Shown here piece by piece: positions 1 to 13,144 of a DNA stretch of 64,000 bases (its first letter is position 1; every line of letters starts with the position of its first letter). Position numbers and translations under genes: made by a program. The notes under the pieces were generated by a model. It searched no databases. It saw only the letters and a list, made by a program, of their open reading frames with translations, and was not told the origin of the DNA. The DNA is taken from contig CP114500.1 in NCBI GenBank assembly GCA_027186245.1, positions 878,001 to 942,000 of the forward strand, in the 5' to 3' direction. Source of the DNA: Coriaria nepalensis (taxonomy: Eukaryota > Streptophyta > Magnoliopsida > Cucurbitales > Coriariaceae).

Positions 1-711
1 ATATAAATTAAATAAAGATTATCTGATTTGGCAACCCTTCTCATAAATTAAAAAAAAAAAAAAAAAAAAAGAAAAAGGAAATTTAAATGAGTCAATATGA
101 TTATTAGATATAAAAAATCGTCGAGTGAGCCATTTGGTCTATCTATAGAAATATTTGATTCCATTATTATAGAAATGAAATAAATATTTTTTAATTTATT
201 ATAATTATATTAATTATTTTGCTTATTTTTTAAATTTTTTACTATAATATTAAAATAATTATCATAAATTTTTTTCAACATCATAATATTATACTTTAAT
301 CAAATCTTAATCACAAATCATAATCAAATCAAATCATTGCCATCTCGGATATCTCATTTCATTCTTATACCCACATAAAATCCAACTCCCATTACGGCAT
401 TACCCATCCAAATTTGTAGCATCAGACTAGTTTATGTCTTTATCATGTATCTAATCATGCAAGGCAATTATGAGGAACAAATTTGAAGCTCTAATAAGGT
501 AGTTGTAAATACAAAATATTTAACTTATCACAACAGGAAAAAAAATAAGAAAAGAAAAGAAAAAGGAACTGATAATTAAATGCAGTTATCACAACATTAC
601 CACTGCATTACGTGACTAAAATTATTCCAAGGCAGATACTTAAAAATAAAAAAAAAACAAACAAAATCACTCCGACGATGAAAATATTTATTTACATGCA
701 CACGATCATCT
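1..711. other. AT-rich intergenic DNA
   Basis: No gene is visible here. The sequence is strongly AT-rich, with a poly-A run near 51-70 and many short A/T tracts. It lies beyond the 3' end of the minus-strand LRR gene, so its right end probably holds that gene's 3' UTR and polyadenylation signals. Confidence 0.6.
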
Positions 712-2049
712 TCAATGTCGACCATGCTCGTTAAGTGCAGCATATGATCTTGGGGAAGGAGGAATTATATCTTCAAACGAAGCAACAAAGTTATCTTCCA
801 AAGAACTGGTTGTCGGAATAGCACAAGGAGCGATACTGTAAGTACTCGGACGCGGACAGCTCCTAGTCCTAGCGAAGAACGTAGCACACTCGGTCGCTGT
901 TTTCTGAAGCGGAAGACCGAAGATACAGTTCCTTCCCACATGTAGTCTCCCTGCCCTTAGCAACTTCCTACATTGTGGACCGATTTGAGTAAAGAAATTA
1001 TAAGTCAGCGTAAAATTATACGCATTCGGTAGTCTGCACAACGACTCAGGAATGGTTCCGTAAAACTGGTTATGAGCCAAGTTTAGTAGCTGCAGGCTTT
1101 TCAAACACCCGAAAGATTGCGGTATGGGACCTGATAATTGATTCGACCCAGCGTCAAAAACTGTCATCTTGCCCAAGTAACCGATCTCAAACGGCAAACA
1201 TCCTGTGAGCCCGTTGCCTATCAGAAGCACTTCTCTAAGTGTGTTCCAAGCTCGGCCTATGCTTGATGGGATCGGACCGGAGAATTTATTGTTAGCCAGA
1301 GTTAGATAGAGCGCTGGGGTGTTGCCCAGTGTAGCCGGGATCCCTGTTGAGAAGCCGTTGTTGTTGATGAAGAGCACGTTCGTGTCTATGTTGAACAATC
1401 CGCGTGGGACTGACCCGTTATAAGTATTAAACCGAAAATCGACGAATGTTAAATTCGTCGCGCCGAGGACATAACCAGGAAATCCACCTAAGAATTTATT
1501 GTTACTAAGGTCAAGTTCATACAAGTACCGCAGCTTGTTTATGTTGCGGTTAATGATACCAGTAAAGTTGTTTGAATTGGCGTGGAAGATTGCAATATCA
1601 GGCAAATTACGGATAAACCGGTAGAAGTTCAAAAACCGGCCACCAAATCTGGCGCCGTTGAAATCAATGGAGGCGAGGCCCGTGATGTTTAGGTCGGGAA
1701 CAGTGTCACAGTAAAAGCCTTTGAAGAGGCAATAATTGTTGCCTACCCATGTTGGAGTATAACCAAATGGGTCATAAGTGATGTTTCTTTTAAGCTCTTG
1801 TGTGATGAATAGGATTCTAGCTCGGTTGGCTAAGGGTCCAGGATTGTTGTTTGGACGACGCGGCATTAGGTGTAGTCCCGGTGGATATAATGGTGGGCGT
1901 GGACGAATACGGGGGATTAAAGGATTGGGACGAGGTGGTGCCGATACAAGAGGACATGTTCTTTGGGGAGGGCATGTTTTTTGGGCATGTCCAAGAAGAA
2001 AGTAGTACGAATGTAGGAAGAAGAGGAGTGGAAGGAGTTTGAAGTTCAT
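712..2049 (-). CDS. secreted leucine-rich repeat protein, At4g06744-like
   Basis: A single exon of 445 residues. An upstream in-frame ATG at 2106 exists, but the ATG at 2049 directly precedes a clear signal peptide (MNFKLLPLLFFLHSYYFLLG), so I chose 2049. After the signal come a Pro/Arg-rich stretch (about residues 25-70), an LRRNT-like cap with the motif NYCLFKGFYC, then about ten plant-type LRRs (patterns such as LYELDLSNNKFLGGFP and LNLAHNQFYGTIP), and a Cys-containing tail ending near CPRPSTYSIAPC. This order resembles the LRR half of pollen or leaf LRR-extensins without the extensin tail, as in uncharacterised At4g06744-like proteins. It probably acts in the cell wall or apoplast as a binding protein. 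There is no kinase or transmembrane segment, so it is not a receptor kinase. The exact biological role is unknown. Confidence 0.85.
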   Translation of the reverse strand: MNFKLLPLLFFLHSYYFLLGHAQKTCPPQRTCPLVSAPPRPNPLIPRIRPRPPLYPPGLHLMPRRPNNNPGPLANRARILFITQELKRNITYDPFGYTPTWVGNNYCLFKGFYCDTVPDLNITGLASIDFNGARFGGRFLNFYRFIRNLPDIAIFHANSNNFTGIINRNINKLRYLYELDLSNNKFLGGFPGYVLGATNLTFVDFRFNTYNGSVPRGLFNIDTNVLFINNNGFSTGIPATLGNTPALYLTLANNKFSGPIPSSIGRAWNTLREVLLIGNGLTGCLPFEIGYLGKMTVFDAGSNQLSGPIPQSFGCLKSLQLLNLAHNQFYGTIPESLCRLPNAYNFTLTYNFFTQIGPQCRKLLRAGRLHVGRNCIFGLPLQKTATECATFFARTRSCPRPSTYSIAPCAIPTTSSLEDNFVASFEDIIPPSPRSYAALNEHGRH

Positions 2050-2120
2050 GTTTGTGAGTGAGTGAGTGAGTGAGTGAGAGTAAGGATTTGGTGTGTCTGC
2101 AAACACAAGGAAATGATGGT

Positions 2121-2128
2121 ATATATAA
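2121..2128 (-). promoter_or_regulatory. TATA box of the LRR gene
   Basis: The minus strand reads TATATAT about 70 bases upstream of the chosen ATG at 2049, the usual spacing of a plant TATA box allowing for a short 5' leader. The leader contains a (GAGT)n microsatellite around 2054-2078. The position supports 2049 rather than 2106 as start. Confidence 0.5.
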
Positions 2129-3300
2129 GCTATTTTACGAAATACTGACCCGCTGGACTCATTCTATTTACAATTTCATTTGTTTCTCTTCATGAATATT
2201 CACATTCCGGTCCAAGTTTCTCTACTGAATATGGTAGAATATGGTAGAAAAAGTAGAAAAATTACTGAATATGGTCTTTATACTTACTTATCATGCAAGA
2301 TGTGTCATCGCTGACACAAGTTTTCCCAAACGGCTGACGGAGAGATTAGATTAACTAAGCACCGTATATGCATATAATAAAAATTCAATAAAGAAAAAGT
2401 CATCCAACGTGATGAACGATGGGGGTTATAATAATAATAAAAAACTGTTTTTACTATTTTTAATATAAAAACCAGAATGACGTGTCACGTACTATATCAA
2501 ATTTTCATCGTCAATTATTGGCCCTAGTGCTAAATCCGTACGTCCAATAATGCGATTGATAATCAGTATCTCTTTATTTACAGCCATTTAAGAGAAAGCA
2601 TTCCCTCACTTTTCTTATTGGCACAAGGAATATAAAGCTAAAGCAGGACCTTGTGGATTTTGGGCTCCACTCTTTAGATGTGCTTGCTTCGAAGTTCGAA
2701 CTTCCACCGACACCATGCAGGAAGAAAAAGAAAAAGAAAAAGAATAAATAATAATAAAGTGAGATCAATTATTTATGATCTCTTTTATCATAATATGCTT
2801 CACAAATCACAAGTATTGCATAGAAAAAGGGCAATAGTGAAATCAGTGCTTTATCTTTTCTAAAGCAACATAACAACGTTTATGCTCTAGGGTTTGCAGG
2901 ATGCAGACCTTATATCCAGTCATGCATGCATGGAGCTTAGAAGGAGTTCATTTTGCGAATTCAGTTCATGTCTGTATTTTGAACGAGCAATGCATGCATG
3001 CATGCATGAGCAGTGAACTGTTTCTCTTGAATGAGGTAAGAGGAGGAAATATATAAGAGTTGTTTTAGGATTTAAGATTTAAAGTTTATGAATAAATATA
3101 TCTGTTACGAACAAGTTGGAGACAACTTCAAGATCTGTCTTTATCTTCCTTTTTCTCAAAAAGATGAAAGGAAGGAATATATTGGTCTTTGTCATTTTTT
3201 GTGCTTTTGGGCCGAAATGTCGGTCTTTGTTTCACTACTATTATTCTATTTGGACGGACAGTCTATTCAAATCTTATAGTTGGCCCAATATGGAAAAAAG
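2129..3300. other. intergenic DNA; no SMU1 first exon
   Basis: This is a promoter region for the minus-strand LRR gene on the left, followed by unassigned AT-rich DNA with (GCAT)n blocks near 2950-3010. I looked for the LisH-coding first exon of SMU1 upstream of 3301 on the + strand and did not see it. Confidence 0.55.
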
Positions 3301-6300
3301 CAAACGTTGCAGAGTGAGTGCCAGGTTTCTCTGAATACTGTTGACAGCATTGAGACATTTGTCGCTGATATCAACAGTGGAAGATGGGCCGAATTCATAC
3401 CTTAAGTAGCTCAACTTAAGCTTCCCAGAAATAAATTGGAGGATTTGTACGAACAGGTATGTAGTGTGTAACTATAACACAATTGACAACTAATGAAATT
3501 CTAGTATTTATTTAAGCCTTCCTTTTTTTGGTGCCCTTTGTATACAAATATTAGAGGGGTTTTTTTTCCCCTTCTCCCATAGAGTGGCCTTATAAATTTT
3601 AAATTTTGAATTTTGATATCTTCCTTTGTTAAAAGTAACATGAATAACTAAGAGGTTAACGGTTGAGTCGACGAGCTTTCTGGTAAGGCAGATGTGGGAA
3701 AAGTAGGCTCCGGTATATCTTTTGGAGGGTTGGGATTTGCTGTCAATCCGTCAAGTTTGAACATAGTCGAATGTTTATTTAATTCCTGAGATGGCTGTTT
3801 AACGGGCATGCATGATATATTATTGACCTTCCTTGTCACTTCTTCTGCATAGATTGTACTAGAAATGTTTGAGCTTCGAGAAGTGGACACTGCTCGTGCT
3901 ATTCTAAGGCAGACTCAGGTGATGGGTGTCATGAAGCAAGAGCAACCTGAAAGATACTTGCGACTTGAGCATCTCCTAGTCAGAACATATTTTGATCCAA
4001 ATGAGGTTAGCATTCTGGTTTTAATTGGTCAATAAACTTGTTAAAGGTTGTATAATTTGACTCCAGTAAGCTCCAATTACGTTATGTAAACTTTTTTTTT
4101 CCCCCCTTCTCGAGTGGGTGCTATTTTGTTCAATTTTTCTTATTATTAACTTCACAATGATGAGGTTCTTAGACTAGTTAGGATTAGCGTAAGAGTTAAA
4201 CAAAGGATAATTTCTCAAGTTGGGCCACGGTTACACGGTAATGTTTTTCATTGGTGCTACTTCTAAGAATTGCAGGGAATGTGTTATTATGACAGGCTTA
4301 TAAAGAATCAACGAAAGAGAAGCGCCGTTCACAGATCGCCCAAGGTTCCCCATCTCCCTCAATGTTCGTACACAAGCCGTTGATTTTTGGCATTCTTAGT
4401 TTCTGATTCTATTCCTCTCTTGCTGTTTCCTAACAGCTCTAGCAGCTGAAGTTACTGTTGTTCCACCTTCTCGATTAATGGCCTTGATTGGCCAGGCTTT
4501 GAAGTGGCAGCAGCACCAAGGTGAATAGCAGATTCTTGATTACATATTTGAGAACACTCCTCCAAAAGTAAAGGGAACTGGATTAAATGTCATTCCAACT
4601 TAGTTTTATGTAAATTTATAATGGAATAGTATGATTGATATCATTTTCCAATGAACTTATTTTTCTCTCTCAGGTCTACTTCCTCCAGGAACACAATTTG
4701 ACTTATTTAGAGGTACTGCTGCTATGAAACAAGATGTGGAAGACATGTATCCGACAACACTCTCTCACACCATAAAGGTAATAAGGTGTTTTTTAGATGA
4801 CCTTTAATCTTTAATACAGTTCCAAATTTCCAAATTTATTGAAAGCTTAGCTGTTGCCTTTTGATCTGTCGTGTGGTTGCTACTAGTATTAGGGTACAAT
4901 TTAGTGATAGTTTCACCCTTTTGTTTAAATCTCTCATCTCATCTCTGAGGTGGTTTTCTAATTGCAGTTTAGGACAAAGAGTCACGCTGAAAGTGCCAGA
5001 TTCTCTCCAGATGGACAGTTTCTTGTATCTTGTTCTGTGGATGGATTTATTGCGGTACAGTTGAATCACACATCCTTATTCATGTTGGTTAGGAAATTTT
5101 GATTTCTAAAATGCTTTCTAACTGTTGGATCCTAATATAGGTCTGGGATTACATTACAGGAAACTCAAGAAGGATCTTCAGTACCAGGCAGATGTGAGTA
5201 ATCTCTCTCTCTCTCTCTCTCTCTCTCAAGACCTTATTTTTGTCCCCACATCCTTTCATATGCTTGGATGTATATGTTACCTTGTCGGAACAAGAATGAT
5301 GAAGGTTGTTTATTTACTTTTACAGGAAATACTCATGATGCACGATGAACCCGTCCTTTGTGTTGAGTTTAGCAGAGACTCAGAGATGCTTGCTTCGGGA
5401 TCACAGGATGGGAAGATCAAGTGAGTTTTTCTCGTTCACATTTAATTTTTAATCCGCATTAATCCAAAGCTTTAAAATATATGTGATAAATGTCACATCC
5501 TTTCTTCACATGTGAAGTATAATTTTGACTCAGGTATGGCGCATAAGGACAGGTCAATGCTTGCGTCGTCTTGAAAGAGCACATTCTCAGGGTGTCACAA
5601 GTGTTGTATTCTCTCGTGATGGAAGCCAGTTACTAAGTGCATCATTTGACAGCACAGCAAAAGGTTTTTCAATTATTTTTTCAATGGCTATCACCAGTTA
5701 TATCATATACTCTGTAGAACATTTCCTGATAAATGTTATTATGCCTTTTGGTCTGACAACATATATCTCTGATGTAGAATTCATGGCCTAAAATCTGGGA
5801 AGTTGTTGAAAGAATTCCGTGGCTATACATCTTATGTGAATGATGCAATTTTCACAAGTGATGGAGGTCGTGTTGTTACTGCATCTAGTGATTGCACAGT
5901 CAAGGTAGATTATTGCACCAAGTAACTCGGAATTCACTGTGTTACCACAGTGTTTTGGTTATTAAAATAAGTCTATTCTTTCTCCTGTCAGCAAATTAAA
6001 TGATTGCTAGTTTTTCGTAGGTATGGAATGTGAAGACTGCAGAATGTCTGCAAACATTCAAGCCACCACCTCCATTAAGGGTATTGATTTCTTTTCAGTG
6101 AAAAATAGAAAAGAATTGATGCCTCAGTGAATTCAGTTCACCTCTCCCCTAAAAGTACTGATCACATTATTGTTTGTAACAAGACATCGTCAGTATATGT
6201 CATGACAATGCAAGGACAGGTACTTGTCGTTACAGGAGGATGTGGCTGGTTAAAGACACGATACTTTTATTCTGAACATTTCCATGCATATATTGTAGGT

Positions 6301-6703
6301 TGTTAAGAGCTTCTCTTCCGGTAAAAGAGAAGGCGGAGACTTTGTTGCTGCTTGGGTTTCACCCAAAGGTGAATGGATTTACTGTGTTGGTGAAGACAGG
6401 TATGTTATAAACCTTACATTCACTTGGTCTTCTTAATCTTAATATAGGGTGCAATGTCATGATCTATGTTTTCTGTTTACTATTTTCAGGAATATGTACT
6501 GCTTTAGCAACCAATCCGGAAAGCTGGAGCATCTGATGAAGGTATGCATTTCTCTCGTGCTTGAGGATGGGCTAACTCTGTTTTTTCCTCATAACTCGTT
6601 CCAGGTCCATGAGAAGGATGTGATTGGCGTCACCCATCATCCCCACAGAAATCTTGTTGTTACCTACAGCGAAGACTCCACTATGAAATTATGGAAGCCT
6701 TGA
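3301..6703 (+). pseudogene. SMU1: SMU1-like WD40 splicing factor, disabled copy
   Basis: SMU1 is a nuclear spliceosome-associated WD40 protein with an N-terminal LisH/CTLH part. Exons 2 to 16 can be followed in order: 3301-3456, 3837-4003, about 4295-4349, 4438-4520, 4675-4778, 4967-5055, 5141-5193, 5326-5422, 5535-5663, 5779-5905, 6022-6079, about 6107-6220, 6299-6399, 6490-6540 and 6605-6703. They encode very conserved stretches ([51 protein letters not shown] at the end). Breaks are visible: no LisH exon 1; an in-frame TAA at 3403-3405 where family members have Gln; a one-base loss at about 5160; a lost base at the 5423 donor junction; two extra bases before the 5664 donor; and a degraded acceptor near 6106. 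Introns are retained, so this is a duplicated copy and not a retrocopy. Each break alone could be an assembly error, but together with the absent first exon they argue for a pseudogene. Confidence 0.85.
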
Positions 6704-7747
6704 TGATAAAGTTCATCCTTTTATTTTTGGAATTACTAATATTGTTGATTTGAGAAGGATATCATATCTATCATATGTAGATTTGAAACCTCATCATGTA
6801 GAATTCGCAGGTATAATTTATGATCATCTTACTTGGGTCGTATATACTCACTCGTGTCCAACTACATTGGGTCAAAGGGGGATTCCATCCGGGGCCAGTC
6901 CAAACTCGATGTTTTCTACAGAAGAAGAAAAGCTGGGCAATGAAGGTATGGAATAGGGTGGGTCCACGTAGCCGCACTGGATAATTAGATAGAATAAAAT
7001 CATCAGAATCTGTAAGCTTTAGTGAAGGTGTGAACGGGATCTTTACTGGTTGGATGGGTGTGCATTATTGGTCTTAATTTACAGAGAGTTCAATACCAAC
7101 CGGTTTGGACTGAATGCAATAACAAGTGTACAAGATAGGAGTTGTATGATGGTTGTCTAAACGAAGATCACTGTCATTATCTATTTATTTCAAACCAGGA
7201 TGAGGATGATGTGTTCTTTGGTTTTTACGATGCTCTTATATTACAAGAAACTGATCTATGTCATAAGATTAGACTGGAGATGACTTTTGGTTTTCATTGA
7301 TTAAGATTTATTTATTTATTTATTTATTTATTTATTTCAATTTTTGGATTTGATCGTTTATTTTTTACATTTCAATTGCTTCTCAGTCATGACATCAGCA
7401 CCAATTTCTTGGGAGTCTTGTATAAATTCATTTGGCGCATTCACTTGATTAAGATATTATTAATATCAAACAAAATTTGAAGAGACTACGTGGAGGATCC
7501 TTATTCGCAGAAAGTGGGACCCATTGTCTCTCCGGTTACCCAAAAAAACAAACACACACACACACACATTTCATGGCGGTTTAACAAGTTCCGTGGATTT
7601 TTGGCTTCCTTCAAGACCAATCAGATCTCGCCACGGTGGCTGCATGCTTCTCCAGATGAAAATAATACAATCTGTTTAATTAGTAATTATTACTAATTAG
7701 TAATTATTACAAAGAAGAAATTTGCTTTGCTCATGTCCTTTGCCTTT
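6704..7747. other. intergenic DNA
   Basis: No gene is seen between the SMU1 copy and the protease. A (TTTA)n microsatellite lies at about 7309-7337, a CA-repeat at about 7553-7568, and a 16-17 base AT-rich unit is repeated in tandem at about 7677-7710. Confidence 0.6.
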
Positions 7748-7753
7748 TATATA
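7748..7753 (+). promoter_or_regulatory. TATA box of the granulin protease gene
   Basis: TATATA sits 84 bases upstream of the ATG at 7837, followed by a pyrimidine-rich leader. Spacing and orientation fit the protease gene. Confidence 0.55.
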
Positions 7754-7836
7754 GCTACCATCGTTCCCCACTTTCTGCTTCACTATTAAGTCTCATCTCA
7801 TCTTCTTCAATTAAACACGGAAAGAAAATCTAAGCT

Positions 7837-9846
<2,010 letters not shown>

Positions 9847-10089
9847 GCCTTATAGCCTATGGATTATCAAGCAGTATTTCATCGCCTCTAGTGGCAAAAT
9901 ACTGAGAGTTCTAGGATTATTTGGATGGTGATCTATGCATATACAGCTTCTTATATTCAAGTAGTGTTATTTTTACATTTGAACCACAAAAACAGACAAT
10001 CTGTAATCTAAAAGTTTCCTCTTTCCAGTAATTTTCTGTTATGAATTCTTATTATAATCGTTCATCATCTACTGTTTTTGATAACCGCT

Positions 10090-12560
10090 AACGTGGAAAT
10101 CGGTTAAAGGGCACTACTGTTGTATGCTTTAAAATCAGCATGCCTACACACACGAAGCAAGGAGTGTTTTTGGGTCATCCTTCTTCCTTTTTAGATCTTC
10201 ATCTCTGCTCGATTCACCTATTCTTTGTTGACTTTTCAGCTATGATACACATACATCCTCTGTCAGACCGATCTTCTTAGCCTCCAACATCTTAGTGTAA
10301 GAGTTGAAATAGTTTTTTTCATAATGACTAATAAAATAAACTTTTTATCAGTCATTCCCTCTTAAGAAAAAATGTAGAACTCATGTCTCTTAGCCTATCC
10401 GCATTTTTTGAAGCATTGTTGAACTGATCAATATAGTCCAACAAAGCATCCCTAGATTCTGCTTGATTGTATATAAGCTTATGAAAGGGAGTCATGTGTC
10501 GGCTGCTCCAAAGAAATTTGCCATGAACATTTGCTTTTTAGCTCATCAAAGGAATTAACAGATCTTGGTGCAAGTGACTAATACCAGTCCATGGTTGAAT
10601 ACACCAAAGTGATATAGAAGGCCTGAACTCCAAGTAAATGGACTTTCAAGCTCATCCATATAATGATCAATTTTTTCACTGTTGCTTCCAACTCCTTTAC
10701 CTTCTTGACTAGCCCTTCAATGACTTTAGTTTGTTCAATAGGTGCTTCAACATGGGCTTTGAGAAGCTTTGGTCTCTTTGACACTTGAAGTGGCCTAGAA
10801 CCCCAAGTAGGTGCTTCAACATGAGCTTTGAGAAGCATTGGTCTCTTTGACACTTGAAGTGGCCTAGGAACCCAAGTAGGACCATAAGAGTTATCTGCCT
10901 CATTCTCTTCCCAATTTGTTCACACATTTAGATGAGAAACAACCTCATCCCCCTCATGGTGTGAAATCATTCTTCCAATTGAACCTTGATGAACTTGCAT
11001 AGGAGGATGCTCGTCCCCCAACTCATGTCTTGCCACGCCTCATCTCAGGTCTAATTTCAAGCATCCTTGAATAAATGGAATGATATACTACATGGTCTAC
11101 TCTTTCAACCAAACCTCTTTTCATCTTTTCTATGGTCCGCAACACATCCACACTACTGTTTCAAACAAACAAGGTTTAAGGTGGTGTGACTCGTCCTCGG
11201 GCAAGACTAAAGGAAGGAGTTATCCTTCTATCAAGTAATGGAGGAAGAGCTCATCTTCCCCTACCCGTATCTGCGCCTGGAGCATTTTCATCATTCTCCA
11301 TCATTTGCTCAATTTCCATGTCATCCATTACTTAACTACCACCAGCTCAGGTAACTGATCACTTGGAACTTTCAAATATGAAGACTACGTCCCTACGATT
11401 GGCGTCAAATTATTAACTTTGAAATCCATCCAGGTTGAAAGGCACCACTGTTGACATCATACTCCAAGATTAGCTTATTTACACACACTAAGTAAGGAGT
11501 TGCAGAGGTTATGGTCGGCCAATCCCCTCCGACAATCAAGTCAACCAGGAAAACTTAGAGATATTTTGTGAAAAAAAATTTAAGTGTAGGAGACAGGTTA
11601 CCCTATTCTCCAAGTAATTTTTAACTTATATACCTCTGATATTGGTGTGAAATTCTAGACACCTTTATATATGTTGCAATCTCATTGCTCAGAGCTTTGA
11701 TTGTTCTTTGCTCCATAATCGGTGGTAGTGCCACCTTCCCTTTGCTATGATAGAGATATGCTCCCCATTAATGTTTCAAGAAATGACCCTATACTTATTC
11801 TCTTATTCGTCAGCTATGCTCTTCGCATTAGCCCCATACTGATGATATCTTAATTGGCCTCAACCTCGATTACCTTATGGTCTAATATACTTAGCTACAC
11901 AAACGTATTCCTAAGACATCATCCTCGGCTCCTCAGCCTCAACAACCTCGTACCATTATCCCACAAGCCCGAGACTTTTAGTTTGAGGCCAATCCTATCT
12001 TCAGGTCAACCACATATCCAACTTTCCGTCTTAGATTGAGAGTGGCTATAATCTTGGCCCAATACTTTTCATACACTGCCCCAGATCAGAGGAACCCGGA
12101 TCAACCTCACCTTTAGTATGCGGTCGCAATATAGCCCTTGTAGTAAATCTCCTTTGTTGTTTCCGACCTTGAGGGTAAGTAGGAATATGAACATAACAAT
12201 AACTATACCACATCGGAGAAGTATGCTCCGAGCTCAGTTATGCAAGCTTTTGATCCAAGTGGTGGAATTAAAGTGATGGGAGGTTGGCCCAAATCTTCAA
12301 GTCTGATCAGTGGGGGCTATCTACTGACCCGCCCGTTCCAAGTTGAGAGTGAGCTTTGTTGTCTGAGCGAAGGCCCAAGTAGAAAGACTCATAGTATGGA
12401 GGGCATAGTGTGAAGCCGCTCTTCTGGCTTCACAGTGCAGCGTATACCTCCTACTCTCAGCAATGGAAGGATAACCAGCCAGTGTCCTCCTGATCCAATA
12501 ATGGCCTGGCAGGTTGAGTCCAATTCAACCATCACTTTTTCTTTTTGGTTCATTTCTTAA
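10090..12560 (-). mobile_element. internally deleted Ty3/gypsy LTR retrotransposon relic
   Basis: On the minus strand this reads as a degraded LTR (about 12560 to 11430), a primer-binding-site-like segment (about 11391-11413, TTTGACGCCAATCGTAGG, resembling the TTTGGCGCC start common in plant gypsy elements), a gag fragment (about 11300 to 10390), then a short direct repeat of the LTR end (about 10170 to 10100). The two repeat pieces share a GGCACnACTGTTG block and a nearby ACACAC...AAGnAAGGAGT block. The gag frame carries the signature of plant retrotransposon gag domains (SLAPRSVNSFDELK, then DYIDQFNN-like) but is broken by stops. No protease, reverse transcriptase or integrase is left. The exact outer ends are uncertain. 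Confidence 0.6.
10741..10878 (-). repeat. 69-bp in-frame tandem duplication inside gag relic
   Basis: Two adjacent copies with period 69 start at 10741 and 10810 and differ by a few bases. Read on the minus strand they encode a 23-residue unit twice (VSKRPnLLKAHVEAP core), so the length is a codon multiple and keeps the frame. This looks like a duplication in the gag linker region before or during decay. Confidence 0.8.
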
Positions 12561-13144
12561 CAATTTCTTATAAAATAGGTCAAATTTTATATCTACGATA
12601 TCCACCCAGAAAAGTTGAGAATTAAAGCCGGGGGCGAGGGGGCGGGGGGGCGGGGGGGCGGGAGGGGGGGGGGGATAGGACCATAGATATGTGCGGGGAG
12701 GCAGAGTATGAATAATGTCAAAAAGGAGATCTTATTTCTAAGAGACTCAGTCGTCAATTTACACATTAAATTTGTTGTGGAAGGGACCATTCTCTCCCCC
12801 ACTAAAGGGGATAGGAATGGACCTTTGGGCCACCCCCTAGTCCAACCCTCGATGGGCAAATACATCCTCTTCAAAAATATTGATTTAATAATGTAAAATA
12901 GGATCATACTTTGCCTATCATCCCTAATAACCCTATCATCCCTAATAACATGAGTTTTTGCCCCTTTGGTCCCAGGTTATGACTTAAAAGGTACGTATTC
13001 ATGCATAGTTGCATACCATAATCCAATTAGGTATTATTTAAGACACGACAAATTCCTACATTAAAAACGTGAACTCTTAAGTACACTCGATTAAATGCAT
13101 GAAAAGTAGCTTTCCTACATTTAATTAAGGATTTATAACATACT
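12561..13144. other. gene-free gap with a G-quadruplex-prone tract
   Basis: No gene is seen. At 12630-12674 the + strand carries runs of 5, 5, 7, 7, 3 and 11 G separated by single C, A or CGA, an ideal G-quadruplex pattern. The remaining sequence is plain intergenic DNA downstream of the minus-strand regulator gene. Confidence 0.65.

Noticed and set aside
1778..2042. Overlapping + strand frames of 63-75 codons opposite the LRR gene
   Set aside because: They are antisense shadows of the Pro/Arg-rich segment of the LRR protein and have no homology.
11854..12039. 61-codon + strand frame in the gypsy LTR region
   Set aside because: It lies within the LTR relic and matches nothing.
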